A stretch of 55,847 nt of DNA from a virus, in the IMG/VR virus record IMGVR_UViG_3300038301_000366, positions 1-55,847 of that record; one strand, 5' to 3'. The position numbers and the translations under genes are program-made. Shown here one piece after another: positions 39,009-47,777 of the stretch (position 1 is the first letter of the stretch; each line of letters starts with the position of its first letter). The notes beneath the pieces were generated by a model. The model did no database searches, was not told where the DNA came from, and saw only the letters and a program-made list of their open reading frames with translations.

Positions 39009-39748
39009 TACATCTCTCCACTAGGCTCTTTTGTCATATCTCTTTTCCGATCAGAGAGTCTAGCTTCCCTCATCTCTTTTACTAAGAGTTTTTGAAGATC
39101 TCTTTGAGGGATGTTCTCATCAACACCTGTCATGGAAACTACAACGAACAAATCTTGCATAGCATTTCTATGTTCACCTTGTTGGTAAGTGTCTCTTGAG
39201 ACCGATAACTTAACTTTTAAGCCATCAATCTCAAGGATCGCAGTATCATCTCGACCCATACCTAGTTTACTCTGAACTTCTCCTATGTTTCTTCCGTACA
39301 TGGGGTTTCCATGAAGCCATACTTTCGCTTTATCAAATCTAGACCGTTTTACTTTCTCAGGGTCTTTAAAAAGATCTAAGATTCTTCCTAAAAATGCGTG
39401 TTTTTCCATGTATTGACTAGCTACTTTTTTAGCACTTGCTTTTTTGGGGTACTTTTTCATTTTCTGAGGATCCTTCACACCTTGGTTAATGAGGTAGTCT
39501 TTTTGATCTTTAGTACATCTAGGACTACTAGGGTTTTTGTATTTACAATAGATAGACCAAGCCATAGGGAAAGCGTAATCGGGGTCGTACCCTTTCTCTT
39601 TCTCGAAGTATTCTGCTTTTTCAGTAACATACTTTGGGCGGTCTATCTCTTTCTTATCTTCTGATAATATCTCTGCATTTCGAGTGGGTAGAGAGTGTGT
39701 TGAATACCCCCCATACATTTTACCTGATGAGTTAAATGCTTTTTTCAT
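39005..39748 (-). CDS. Protein with YCKYKNPxSPxC motif and AS-rich helix
   Basis: 247 residues. The motif AWSIYCKYKNPSSPRCTKDQ (around 63-82) is a small Cys-containing unit that I believe recurs in large-phage proteins. It is followed by KKYPKKASAKKVASQYMEKH, an AS-rich helix, then a strand-rich C-terminal domain (LEIDGLKVKLSVSRDTYQQG) and an acidic tail ending in GEMY. Function unknown; the motif set resembles proteins that may be packaged in virions. AGGAG precedes the start. Minus-strand, convergent to the kinase, divergent from the tail tube. Confidence 0.6.
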   Translation of the reverse strand: MKKAFNSSGKMYGGYSTHSLPTRNAEILSEDKKEIDRPKYVTEKAEYFEKEKGYDPDYAFPMAWSIYCKYKNPSSPRCTKDQKDYLINQGVKDPQKMKKYPKKASAKKVASQYMEKHAFLGRILDLFKDPEKVKRSRFDKAKVWLHGNPMYGRNIGEVQSKLGMGRDDTAILEIDGLKVKLSVSRDTYQQGEHRNAMQDLFVVVSMTGVDENIPQRDLQKLLVKEMREARLSDRKRDMTKEPSGEMY

Positions 39749-39771
39749 GTTATCATCTCCTAATAGTCTTT

Positions 39772-39795
39772 CTATCTATGGAGCTTGATAGATAG
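39772..39795 (+). promoter_or_regulatory. Perfect 8-bp inverted repeat between divergent genes
   Basis: CTATCTAT and ATAGATAG surround an 8-base spacer. It lies between the gene at 39005 and the tail tube gene. A similar TATCT-rich hairpin lies at 55306-55341 between another divergent pair. Operator, or part of a promoter region; not shown. Confidence 0.35.
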
Positions 39796-39844
39796 TTTAT
39801 TAAATCTCTTCTTTAAGTAGACAATATTCATTTGGAGAAACATC

Positions 39845-40669
39845 ATGGCTAACACGGACTCAAAACCTGCTAACGGAGCGCAAGGCTCAAGTCATATTTA
39901 TGACTACAACTCATCACCCAACACGAGAGCGGCGATCTCACAGAAAGTAAGATTGTTAAGCCCTGTTTACAAACCAGGAACAGGAAACAACTCACTTCTT
40001 TATCAACTTGGTGTTTGTTCAAGTATGAGTGCTGACTTCAACAGGGGTGTTGAAGATATTCGTGGTATCGGTTTCGGTGATACCATTGCCGAGCGAGTGC
40101 CAGGTGTTTCTGACCCTGTGGATGTCTCTATTGAAAGAACACTCTTATATCTTTCTAACGGACATCAAGCGTTTGGTTTTGCAGGTGGTGTGGATGGACC
40201 TGTTCGTACTTTGCAACATCACAGATGGCCTTTTGACATTGAGCAACAGTTGGTATTCTCAACCATTGCAGATCAAGAATCTCCTGAGAATATTACAGAG
40301 ACTAATAAAGGTATTCGTGAGATTGATTTCAGTGGTCAGAAAGTTACAGGTGCTTCAGATTTCTATACTGATGGTCAAGTACATAAAGCTATCATCACTT
40401 ATTTTGAGGCGTGTTGGATGACAGCTATTTCGGGTGCTAACCCAAGTGCAGATTCATCACTTATGACTCAGAGTATTTCAGCAGCAGCTCAAGACGTACA
40501 CGACTTGTTCTCTACTTACGGAGAGTTCATGCCTAGTGGTAATGATCCATCAACAGGACAAAGCGGTACTATCAGACATAACAGTTGGTCAAATGGTGGT
40601 TTCCAAGGTTCTTCTAACATTGATCGACCTGCTGCTGAAAAAGTTGGTGGAAGCAGTGGTGGTATCTAA
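39845..40669 (+). CDS. Tail tube protein
   Basis: 274 residues, beta-rich, with a Gly/Ser-rich start and end typical of tube subunits (GSSHIYDYN, GGSSGGI). Central block GIGFGDTIAERVPGVSDPVD followed by IERTLLYLSN, then RTLQHHRWPFDIEQQLVFST fits the tube proteins of large myoviruses. It lies directly before the tail chaperone pair and tape measure, the usual order. GGAG upstream. The sheath that goes around this tube is 34 kb away. I am confident of the tail-tube role from order and pattern. Confidence 0.8.
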   Translation: MANTDSKPANGAQGSSHIYDYNSSPNTRAAISQKVRLLSPVYKPGTGNNSLLYQLGVCSSMSADFNRGVEDIRGIGFGDTIAERVPGVSDPVDVSIERTLLYLSNGHQAFGFAGGVDGPVRTLQHHRWPFDIEQQLVFSTIADQESPENITETNKGIREIDFSGQKVTGASDFYTDGQVHKAIITYFEACWMTAISGANPSADSSLMTQSISAAAQDVHDLFSTYGEFMPSGNDPSTGQSGTIRHNSWSNGGFQGSSNIDRPAAEKVGGSSGGI

Positions 40670-40682
40670 TACTTAGCTACTT

Positions 40683-40702
40683 GGTATAATAGAGGGTAGC
40701 CG
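40683..40702 (+). promoter_or_regulatory. TATAAT extended -10 with a downstream hairpin, before the chaperone genes
   Basis: TTGGTATAATAGAGGGT: the TG before TATAAT (40685-40690) gives an extended -10. The bases right after form AGGGTA-GCCG-TACCCT. Shares 15 identical bases (GGTATAATAGAGGGT) with 25293-25307. No clear -35. Confidence 0.4.
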
Positions 40703-40734
40703 TACCCTTAAACTAAACGGACAGGATTTACATT

Positions 40735-41316
40735 ATGGATTTGTCTCAACTTAAAAAGGCTTTCGAGCCTATTTCTCAAATTGGACACCTACGCAAAACT
40801 GTGGAGGTGTTTGGTTTGTCTATGACTCTGAGGACTCTTACTGTTAGAGAGGATGCAGAAGTTCAACGTATTCTTTCAGATCTTCGAGAAGAAGAAGATA
40901 CAACAACAGTTGAGTATCTCGATATTTTCAGAAAAGAGACTCTTGCTCGTTCGATTGTGAAAGTTGGAGATCAAGACCTTGATGAAGAATACGTTAAAAC
41001 AGGTGATCTTCTTGAAAATGGAACACCTGTTAAAGTTAGGAAAGTTGTGGCTGTCTCTGAGATTCTTGACACATTTTCTCGTGTTGTTTTAGGTGAGATT
41101 TTTACTTTGCTCACTGACCTTACAACGGAAGCTGAAGAAGAAGTTAAAAAGCTCAACCCTACGACTAAGAATGTTGAAGAAGAAAAGCAAGAGCTTCAAG
41201 CGAGGGTCGAAGATTTAGAGTTGCTTGAGAGATCCAATAAATCAGATGAAGCCGTTAAAAGTTTACCTAAAAAGGTAGATCAATATGCCTCGGCTTTACA
41301 GGATATGGACACATGA
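40735..41316 (+). CDS. Tail assembly chaperone 1
   Basis: 193 residues. It lies between the tube and the tape measure, where myoviruses place the two tape-measure chaperones. The first 100 residues hold strands and helices (MTLRTLTVREDAEVQRILSD, TLARSIVKVGDQD), and the last 70 residues form an acidic coiled coil (AEEEVKKLNPTTKNVEEEKQ). It ends in TGA, directly followed by TAA, then the next ATG, in the same reading frame, so this is not a frameshift pair. No ribosome site stronger than GGACAGG precedes its start. Confidence 0.65.
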   Translation: MDLSQLKKAFEPISQIGHLRKTVEVFGLSMTLRTLTVREDAEVQRILSDLREEEDTTTVEYLDIFRKETLARSIVKVGDQDLDEEYVKTGDLLENGTPVKVRKVVAVSEILDTFSRVVLGEIFTLLTDLTTEAEEEVKKLNPTTKNVEEEKQELQARVEDLELLERSNKSDEAVKSLPKKVDQYASALQDMDT

Positions 41317-41319
41317 TAA

Positions 41320-42429
41320 ATGAAAGACTATTACGCAAGTGTGCGTTCTCTCATTGTTGAAGGGGGTTTGTTTAGGTCTTTCACATCTAAAGAGCATAAC
41401 CTCCATTTAAAGTTAAGAAACCCCACACAAAAAGACTTGGATTGGGTTTTTGAAGTTTCTCCTTTTGACTTAAAAATGCGTGAAATCGCACTCATCTCTA
41501 AGTGCATATATTCAATAAATGGGAGAGTCTTAAAAGGAGAGGAAGTCCTTGAAGAACTGCTCTGTTTAGTTTCGGGTACTTCAAATCCTGTGGGTCGCAG
41601 ATTGATTCTTTGCCTAAGTACCCTTATTGAAGAAAGTCAATCCGCATTTGATTATCTTGAAGCCTTCTCTTATGAGAGCGAATCTCGATCTGTTTGGCTT
41701 TCTTGGCAAGCTAAGTCTAATCTTGGAATCAACTTTTTAGATGACCTCTCTAACATACAAAGCCATTGGGTGGTATGGAATCAAATAGAGGACGAAAGAA
41801 ATAAGGTTCGGGTGGATTGGGAACAAGCCCTTTTAGTTACTTCTTCAATGAACTCTAAAGGTGCTAAGAGTATTCGAGAGGGTTGGGAAGTAGAAGACAA
41901 GAAAATAGAGTCCTATAGAAAAGATCTAATGAAAAGTGCTAGATCAGGGAAGATGGATAAAGCAGAAATTAGAAGGATAAAAAATAAGAAGAATAACTTT
42001 CAAGATCTGCAAGAGGAATACAAGAGGTGGCTTTCGGGCGATGAAGATGAACATGATCGTATAGTTCGAGAATACAAAGATTCTATGTATAGGAAGATAG
42101 AGGACGATAAACGAAGGGCAGAGGAAGCGAGGGAGCGCAACAGAAAGAGAAGAGAGGATATACATACTCTTAGAAATAGCTCTTCTATAAGTACTCCTGT
42201 GACAGCATTGACGGATGCTGACGTAGCCCGTCTTTCTAGTGCTAAGAAGTTCAAGGAGACTAACGAACATGAAGAAAGATTTGAACACGTTAAAGAAAGA
42301 TATATTCTTGCTCAAGAAGTTAGTCCAAATGTCTCTATTGATGAGAATGGGAACATTGTCTCAAAAGCACCTAAGAAGAAGTCTCTAATGGAGCAGATTT
42401 CTAATCGCACCCCTAGATTGGAGGATTGA
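41320..42429 (+). CDS. Tail assembly chaperone 2
   Basis: 369 residues. The first 160 residues are a mixed domain related in pattern to the first chaperone (LRNPTQKDLDWVFEVSPFDL, IALISKCIYSINGRV). Residues about 215-280 are a highly charged coiled coil (KRRAEEARERNRKRREDIHT). The C terminus is disordered. It sits in the same frame as the gene before it, separated only by TGA TAA. It precedes the tape measure with GGAGG inside its own end. Chaperone role inferred from position and pattern. Confidence 0.6.
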   Translation: MKDYYASVRSLIVEGGLFRSFTSKEHNLHLKLRNPTQKDLDWVFEVSPFDLKMREIALISKCIYSINGRVLKGEEVLEELLCLVSGTSNPVGRRLILCLSTLIEESQSAFDYLEAFSYESESRSVWLSWQAKSNLGINFLDDLSNIQSHWVVWNQIEDERNKVRVDWEQALLVTSSMNSKGAKSIREGWEVEDKKIESYRKDLMKSARSGKMDKAEIRRIKNKKNNFQDLQEEYKRWLSGDEDEHDRIVREYKDSMYRKIEDDKRRAEEARERNRKRREDIHTLRNSSSISTPVTALTDADVARLSSAKKFKETNEHEERFEHVKERYILAQEVSPNVSIDENGNIVSKAPKKKSLMEQISNRTPRLED

Positions 42430-42431
42430 TC

Positions 42432-45400
42432 ATGGCTAATAGTTATTTTGAGGAGGTTGTCAAGTTAACGAATGACATGGACCCTTTAATTAAGAAGTTT
42501 GAAAAGCTTACGACTAAAAACGATACGTTTTTAAATAGCGAGCTTAAAAGACTTAAGGGTTATCAGTCTTTTATGGAAAAGATAAATAACAACCTATGTA
42601 ATGCGATTAAAACAAGATCTACCGCAGAAGCAAGATCCCTTAAAGAAATAGCAGAAAGAACCTCAAACAATCACAAAGAGATAATGAGCTTGATGAAGAA
42701 AAGGTCGCAAGCTGAAAGAGATCTTTACAATGCTAAGACTAAAGAAGAGCAGGATATCCATAGACAAAGAATTCAAAACCTCGCTAGCGAGTTAGAAACC
42801 ACTAAAGAAACTGAACAGATGGAGAAAAAAAATGCTCAAAACATAATAGATGGGCTTACTAAATACCAAAGAGCCATTGATAATATGAATGGTAGGGTTA
42901 GAGGGACTATATTTGATCCCCAAGTCGGCTTCTTTGGTAGCGGGGCAAAACTGAAAGACATGGACAAGAACGTGGAGTTCATGGAAACCCGTATGGTAGG
43001 TATGGCAGATACTGTGGGAGATGCCTTTTCGGGTAGTTTAGATTCAGTTCAGTCTAGGATCGATAAGTTGGGTAGGGGTGCAGGTAGTTTCATTAAAGAT
43101 TTGAGTACGGCAGCTAAAATGAAGAAGGCGGAAAAAGGTGGGGGTGGGGGTATGGCTCTAAATCTTATGAGCAAGCTTAGTGGGGTAGGGACTCTTCTTA
43201 CAGGACTAACGGCAGGGTTTGGGGCGTTGTTTGCTATATTTAAAGTTATGCAAGCGGTTGAAGAGAAGATTAAAGCAGTAAACTCTGAGCTTCTTGATAC
43301 CTATGGGGCTTCAGATCTTGTCGCTTCAGGTATGACTAATGTTTACGATTCAGTTAATCAAATCAGAAAAGAACTCTCTGACCCTAACTTTGCAAACGGT
43401 TTAGGTGTAACACTTGAAGAAGCAAGAAAGCTTGCTTACACTTTTAATGATATTGGAATCAGCTTCGGATCACTTCAAGATGACGGATTAAGTCTTACTG
43501 ATAGTGTTACTAAGCTGAAGGAAATGACAACAGTCTTCCAAGCTTCAGCTAAGACTTTAGGGGTCGATTTTTCAGCTCTTGTAGGCTTTGGTAAAGAGTT
43601 CAGACAAGAGCTTGGTGTTTCAGTTAAAGAAGGGAAATACCTAGAAAGAATGTCCCAAGAATTTGGGAGGATTAGAGATTTAGCTAAACAATCTTCTTTA
43701 AATACAAAAGACTTTTTCGGTGTTATCCAAGACCTTTCACAAGGTATTGGGACAATGAATATTAGAATAGGGGAGGCGGCTACCTTATTTGTGAACCTAC
43801 AGAAAGTTTTAGGACCTCAAGCGGCTCAGGCTTTTGTGAAAGGATTGGCAGGGGGCTTCAAGGGTGAAGGTATCCAAGACAGATTTAAAAGAATCATTCT
43901 TACAGGAGGTATGAAGAAAGTAATGAAGAGGTCTGCTGAAGACACCAAAAAAGATTTCTTTAGTCTTTTTGCAGGCGGTAAACTTGATAAGGTTTTAGGT
44001 GAGGCAGGTGTAAATAAAAATACTAACTTTGCAAAAATGACAGACGCTGAACTAGAGAAAGCAATGGGTGTTTTAAGAAGAAAGGGAGGTACAGAAGGAG
44101 AAGGTGCTGCAAGACAGCTTATGAAATCAGTAAGACTTGCTCGTGGTGGGGAAGGTGGTCTGTCAGCTCAAGCTTTGGCTCTAGGTGATCTTGATATGAC
44201 AGGGGCTCTCTCTGCACAAATGAAACAGCTTTACAGTGTTACGGGAGGTAAAGGCTTCAGAGATGTTACAGCCATTGAGATGGAGAAAATATCTCAGATG
44301 ACAGGGAAGAGCATAGAAGATTTGGAAGGGATGAGACATCTTGATATGGCTATGAGAGAGGACTTCAGAGTTCTCCAAGAAGTACAGAGTAAGAACACCT
44401 CTGAAACAGGCGCACGAGATGCCGATAAGATCAAGAAAGCATTAGAGGAGCAAGGACTAACCGGCTTAAATGTGGATAAGGAAGGCAACATAACTGATAA
44501 GAGTGGTCGTCAGATTAAAGACATACAAGATTATATCGCTTCTCAAGGTGCTGTTATAGACGCAAAGGAGGGGATTGATGCTCAACTAGATCAAGTGGCT
44601 CTTTTACAAGAGGTAGTAGAAGCTACTATGACCTCTGCTGATATGATTAACAATCATTTAGGCGGGTTAATTCAAGGTATGTCTGACCCTATTAATGCAC
44701 TCGCAGGTAGGTTTGTGTTTGGGACTCGAAGGAAGAAGTTAGCAAAAGCTAGAGAGTTAAGAGGTGAAATTAAAGGGGATACAAAACAACTGCAAAAAGA
44801 TAGAGAGAAGGAAAGAAAAAGAGCAGGTGCGGAAAGGTTGAGGATAGATAAAATAAGGAACAAGAAAAAGAGAGAAGAAGCTCAAAAAGCAGAAGAGGAA
44901 ACGATAAAGCGGAAAGAAAAAGGGTTTAAAAAGCAACAGCTTGAAATAGAAATAAAGTCTAAACAAGCCTCTCTTCTAGCTCAAAATAGGACGCTCGCAA
45001 AGGGAGATGAATCCGGCAAGGCGGCAGCTATTGCAGAGATTTCTAAAAAAGGTGGAGATACACAAAAGAGAGTTGAGGAGAGTTTAGGGGCGAAAAAAAG
45101 TTTAGAAGCTTATCTTCAATCTGAAGGGGTGACTAAGGAGCAATTGATGACTGTTGTGGGTGGTGGGCAAATAAAGGATCACACAGAAGCTACGGGGTTT
45201 ATCCAAGAATGGTTCGGAGGTAGTGGTCGAGATCCCGATGATCTAGCAAATGAGGAAAAGATAAAAAAAATCATGAAACTTTATAATATTAAGACTCTCG
45301 CTAAGTTAAAAAATGACCCAGTCTACACAGGAGGGACAAAGACATCACAGCAGAGTGCCATCCTTCAGATGGGCAGTGGTCAATCAGTCTCATTAGATCA

Positions 45401-46142
45401 GAGCGCAGTCGATGGGATGGCGATGGACTGGTCTGATACTAAGGTGAATGAAGGTAAGGGAGGTAGCCACGATAAAGACTTATCAAAAACATTAGTGAAA
45501 GAAGCTAAAAAAACAGAAGACAAACAAATCGAAGGTATAACTACACTTAATAGTGAAATAGCCGCAACTAAAGAAGAAATTAAAAAGTTAAGCGAATCAC
45601 CTGCTGATATTACGAAAAGAGCACAGCTAGAAAGCAACATTCAAGCAAAGAATGCAGCTCTTCGAGATATGAATGTCGAAACGCACATGGAAGCTATCCT
45701 TAAAGCTAGGAAAAAAGATTTATCAAACACGATGAAAGGTACGTTTAAGGGGGAAGGTGATTTAAGCACTCAGGGTGGGAGAAAGTCTTATATTGATCAA
45801 ATAGATGCGAAAGTTAAGAAGCTAGAGGCGATTGATGCAGACCAACTAAGCCGAAAACAGAAACATGAGCTTCAGAATCTATTGGATCTAAGGGATGACT
45901 TTAGAATGTACTATGCTCAAGACGCATCTCTTTCCCCAGGTGGGGGTACTCCTTTCATAGGAAACGCAGGCTCTCTCGTTCAAGGAACTGAGACCGACAC
46001 TGCTATGCTTGTGGACTTCACAAAAGCAAAAGGCGGGGGGCGAGGAGGTGGTGATATGTATGTCACCATAAACGGAAATAACGAACAAGCTATGCTCGCT
46101 TCCCTTGAGAGCCATATGAAATCAATGGGCTTTATTGGATAG
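42432..46142 (+). CDS. Tape measure protein
   Basis: 1236 residues from the ATG at 42432 (GGAGG upstream, within the end of the chaperone gene). It sets tail length and runs inside the tube. Long coiled coils dominate: residues 1-150 and a Lys/Glu-rich run around 770-860, separated by a Gly-rich hydrophobic region (about 253-272, LLTGLTAGFGALFAIFKV) that can cross a membrane during ejection. At roughly 0.15 nm per residue the tail would be about 185 nm long; this is an estimate. No peptidoglycan hydrolase motif is evident. The C terminus (GGGRGGGDMYVTINGNNEQA) resembles that of other tape measures. Confidence 0.9.
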   Translation: MANSYFEEVVKLTNDMDPLIKKFEKLTTKNDTFLNSELKRLKGYQSFMEKINNNLCNAIKTRSTAEARSLKEIAERTSNNHKEIMSLMKKRSQAERDLYNAKTKEEQDIHRQRIQNLASELETTKETEQMEKKNAQNIIDGLTKYQRAIDNMNGRVRGTIFDPQVGFFGSGAKLKDMDKNVEFMETRMVGMADTVGDAFSGSLDSVQSRIDKLGRGAGSFIKDLSTAAKMKKAEKGGGGGMALNLMSKLSGVGTLLTGLTAGFGALFAIFKVMQAVEEKIKAVNSELLDTYGASDLVASGMTNVYDSVNQIRKELSDPNFANGLGVTLEEARKLAYTFNDIGISFGSLQDDGLSLTDSVTKLKEMTTVFQASAKTLGVDFSALVGFGKEFRQELGVSVKEGKYLERMSQEFGRIRDLAKQSSLNTKDFFGVIQDLSQGIGTMNIRIGEAATLFVNLQKVLGPQAAQAFVKGLAGGFKGEGIQDRFKRIILTGGMKKVMKRSAEDTKKDFFSLFAGGKLDKVLGEAGVNKNTNFAKMTDAELEKAMGVLRRKGGTEGEGAARQLMKSVRLARGGEGGLSAQALALGDLDMTGALSAQMKQLYSVTGGKGFRDVTAIEMEKISQMTGKSIEDLEGMRHLDMAMREDFRVLQEVQSKNTSETGARDADKIKKALEEQGLTGLNVDKEGNITDKSGRQIKDIQDYIASQGAVIDAKEGIDAQLDQVALLQEVVEATMTSADMINNHLGGLIQGMSDPINALAGRFVFGTRRKKLAKARELRGEIKGDTKQLQKDREKERKRAGAERLRIDKIRNKKKREEAQKAEEETIKRKEKGFKKQQLEIEIKSKQASLLAQNRTLAKGDESGKAAAIAEISKKGGDTQKRVEESLGAKKSLEAYLQSEGVTKEQLMTVVGGGQIKDHTEATGFIQEWFGGSGRDPDDLANEEKIKKIMKLYNIKTLAKLKNDPVYTGGTKTSQQSAILQMGSGQSVSLDQSAVDGMAMDWSDTKVNEGKGGSHDKDLSKTLVKEAKKTEDKQIEGITTLNSEIAATKEEIKKLSESPADITKRAQLESNIQAKNAALRDMNVETHMEAILKARKKDLSNTMKGTFKGEGDLSTQGGRKSYIDQIDAKVKKLEAIDADQLSRKQKHELQNLLDLRDDFRMYYAQDASLSPGGGTPFIGNAGSLVQGTETDTAMLVDFTKAKGGGRGGGDMYVTINGNNEQAMLASLESHMKSMGFIG

Positions 46143-46152
46143 GATTTGAACT

Positions 46153-46809
46153 ATGGCGAAGATTATTAAACCAACATTTAACTCACACTTAGATGAGTAC
46201 AATAAAGCACTCAATAAAAGACCTGTTTACTTTGATATTATACACCCTGATGGAGTTACTTCTCTGTTAGGTGATTTAAGACTTGTGTGCCATGTAAACC
46301 CTACACAACTCTCTTTCTCTTACCAAAAAAAAGTTAGTCGTAGTCCTACGATTGGAGGGTGGATTGAAACCTATTGGGGCGATGAGCCTTACACAATAAC
46401 TCTTGATATGAGTACGGGTGGTTTTATTCGGGTTTTTTCGGGTCTTTCCAACACCACAGGTCCTGTTAACTCTCTCCAACAAGAAAGAACCGCCACTGTT
46501 GGTATGCCTTCAAGTTCTACTTACGGTATAGATCTCGGTGGTAATAGAAGAGAGACTCTAGCTTATGATAAATATTTAGACTTACTTTCTCTGTTCCACA
46601 ATAACGGGTCGATTTACGACAGCAGAGGTTATGTGACTCTACAGGGTAGAATCCAAATGAACTTTGATGGGGGGCAGTGGTACGGATGGTTTCAGAGTTT
46701 TTCTGTTTCCGAGACAGCCGACTCTCCTTTTGCCTTTAAGTTAAATATGGTTTTCCAAGTAGAAAGAGAAGTACATGGCGTAAGAACTCAAGGAGGAGAT
46801 TTTAGATGA
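46153..46809 (+). CDS. Baseplate or tail protein A
   Basis: 218 residues. NPTQLSFSYQKKVSRSPTIG followed by GWIETYWGDEPYTITLDMST resembles the segment NPSSFEVSYNAIQSYQDQTR and QRWGEELPTISISCSIGAF of the next protein, so the two are paralogues. Strand-rich C terminus. AGGA precedes the start. Overlaps the next gene by 4 bases (ATGA). In myoviruses with this order these are baseplate or tube-cap proteins, but the specific role is not clear. Confidence 0.65.
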   Translation: MAKIIKPTFNSHLDEYNKALNKRPVYFDIIHPDGVTSLLGDLRLVCHVNPTQLSFSYQKKVSRSPTIGGWIETYWGDEPYTITLDMSTGGFIRVFSGLSNTTGPVNSLQQERTATVGMPSSSTYGIDLGGNRRETLAYDKYLDLLSLFHNNGSIYDSRGYVTLQGRIQMNFDGGQWYGWFQSFSVSETADSPFAFKLNMVFQVEREVHGVRTQGGDFR

Positions 46810-47777
46810 AAGGCACAACAGCAACAGTACCTTATATAGATCTTCCTATGGGAGAAGATGTAATCTTATTCCCTGAAGACAGCGAAGATCACTTTCCTAT
46901 AGATATGTCGAATCAAAACTTGAGGCAGTATTCTCCATTTATTTTGGAAGTTGTACCTCCTAAGATAAACATGGCTGATGGTAGTCAATATGAACAAAAC
47001 AAATTTCTGAAATCTCGTAATGCAAGTCTTCCTTTTAGTAGTCCTTTAAACCAAGCTAATAATCCGTTACCTAGATCAAGAACAGGGTTGTCTGACTTTA
47101 CCCCCCAACTCTCAAGTCTAGCGGGTTCTCCCATTAACGCTTCAAGTAAAAGCAGATCAAGGTCTAACTTAGGTAATACTATAGAAGCTGTTTCCCCTGC
47201 TTATACGGATACAGATAACCTCATTGATTATGCGATTCAGTATAGGGCTTTAGACACTCTCCCCCCGATTGTATTTATGATTAACCCTTCAAGCTTTGAA
47301 GTCTCTTATAATGCGATACAAAGCTATCAAGACCAAACTCGATATGGCTTTGTATTTCAAAGGTGGGGAGAGGAACTTCCGACAATAAGTATTAGCTGTT
47401 CAATAGGTGCTTTTATTGCAGGGTATAAAGGCAACAAAGGTCCTAATGGCTTAACACATACAGCTAGGAAAGACAGTGCAAGCTTCCGCCATCTGATGGC
47501 GATCTTTTCAGTCTATAGAAACAGTGCCGCTATCGCAGATCGAATAGGTCGTTCTAGAGCGTATCAAGCAGTAGGTAGGCAAGCAATACACTATGATGGT
47601 CAGACTTGGGAGGGTCGTATAGAAAGTATGAGCTACACTCTTGAAGAGTCTCGTCAAAATGGAGGTATTTCTTTTGATCTTTCTTTCACCGTTTACAATC
47701 ATAAGTTTAATGATCCTATGGAAGCCATTTTTGTAAAAAGACTCATGGACTTAAACTCAAGTGAGGAAGTAAGATGA
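46806..47777 (+). CDS. Baseplate or tail protein B, paralogue of A
   Basis: 323 residues. The first 130 residues, Ser/Asn-rich, are not found in the paralogue. The C-terminal 190 carry the shared domain (FMINPSSFEVSYNAIQSYQD, then RWGEELPTISISCSIGAFI and a strand-rich end GGISFDLSFTVYN). GGAGGAG lies 9 bases before the ATG, inside the previous gene. Overlaps the hub gene by 4 bases (ATGA). The pair may form adjacent rings of the baseplate hub. Confidence 0.65.
   Translation: MKGTTATVPYIDLPMGEDVILFPEDSEDHFPIDMSNQNLRQYSPFILEVVPPKINMADGSQYEQNKFLKSRNASLPFSSPLNQANNPLPRSRTGLSDFTPQLSSLAGSPINASSKSRSRSNLGNTIEAVSPAYTDTDNLIDYAIQYRALDTLPPIVFMINPSSFEVSYNAIQSYQDQTRYGFVFQRWGEELPTISISCSIGAFIAGYKGNKGPNGLTHTARKDSASFRHLMAIFSVYRNSAAIADRIGRSRAYQAVGRQAIHYDGQTWEGRIESMSYTLEESRQNGGISFDLSFTVYNHKFNDPMEAIFVKRLMDLNSSEEVR

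Noticed and set aside
40735-42429. A programmed frameshift between the two tail chaperone genes
   Set aside because: Both genes are in the same frame, so a frameshift would not join them.
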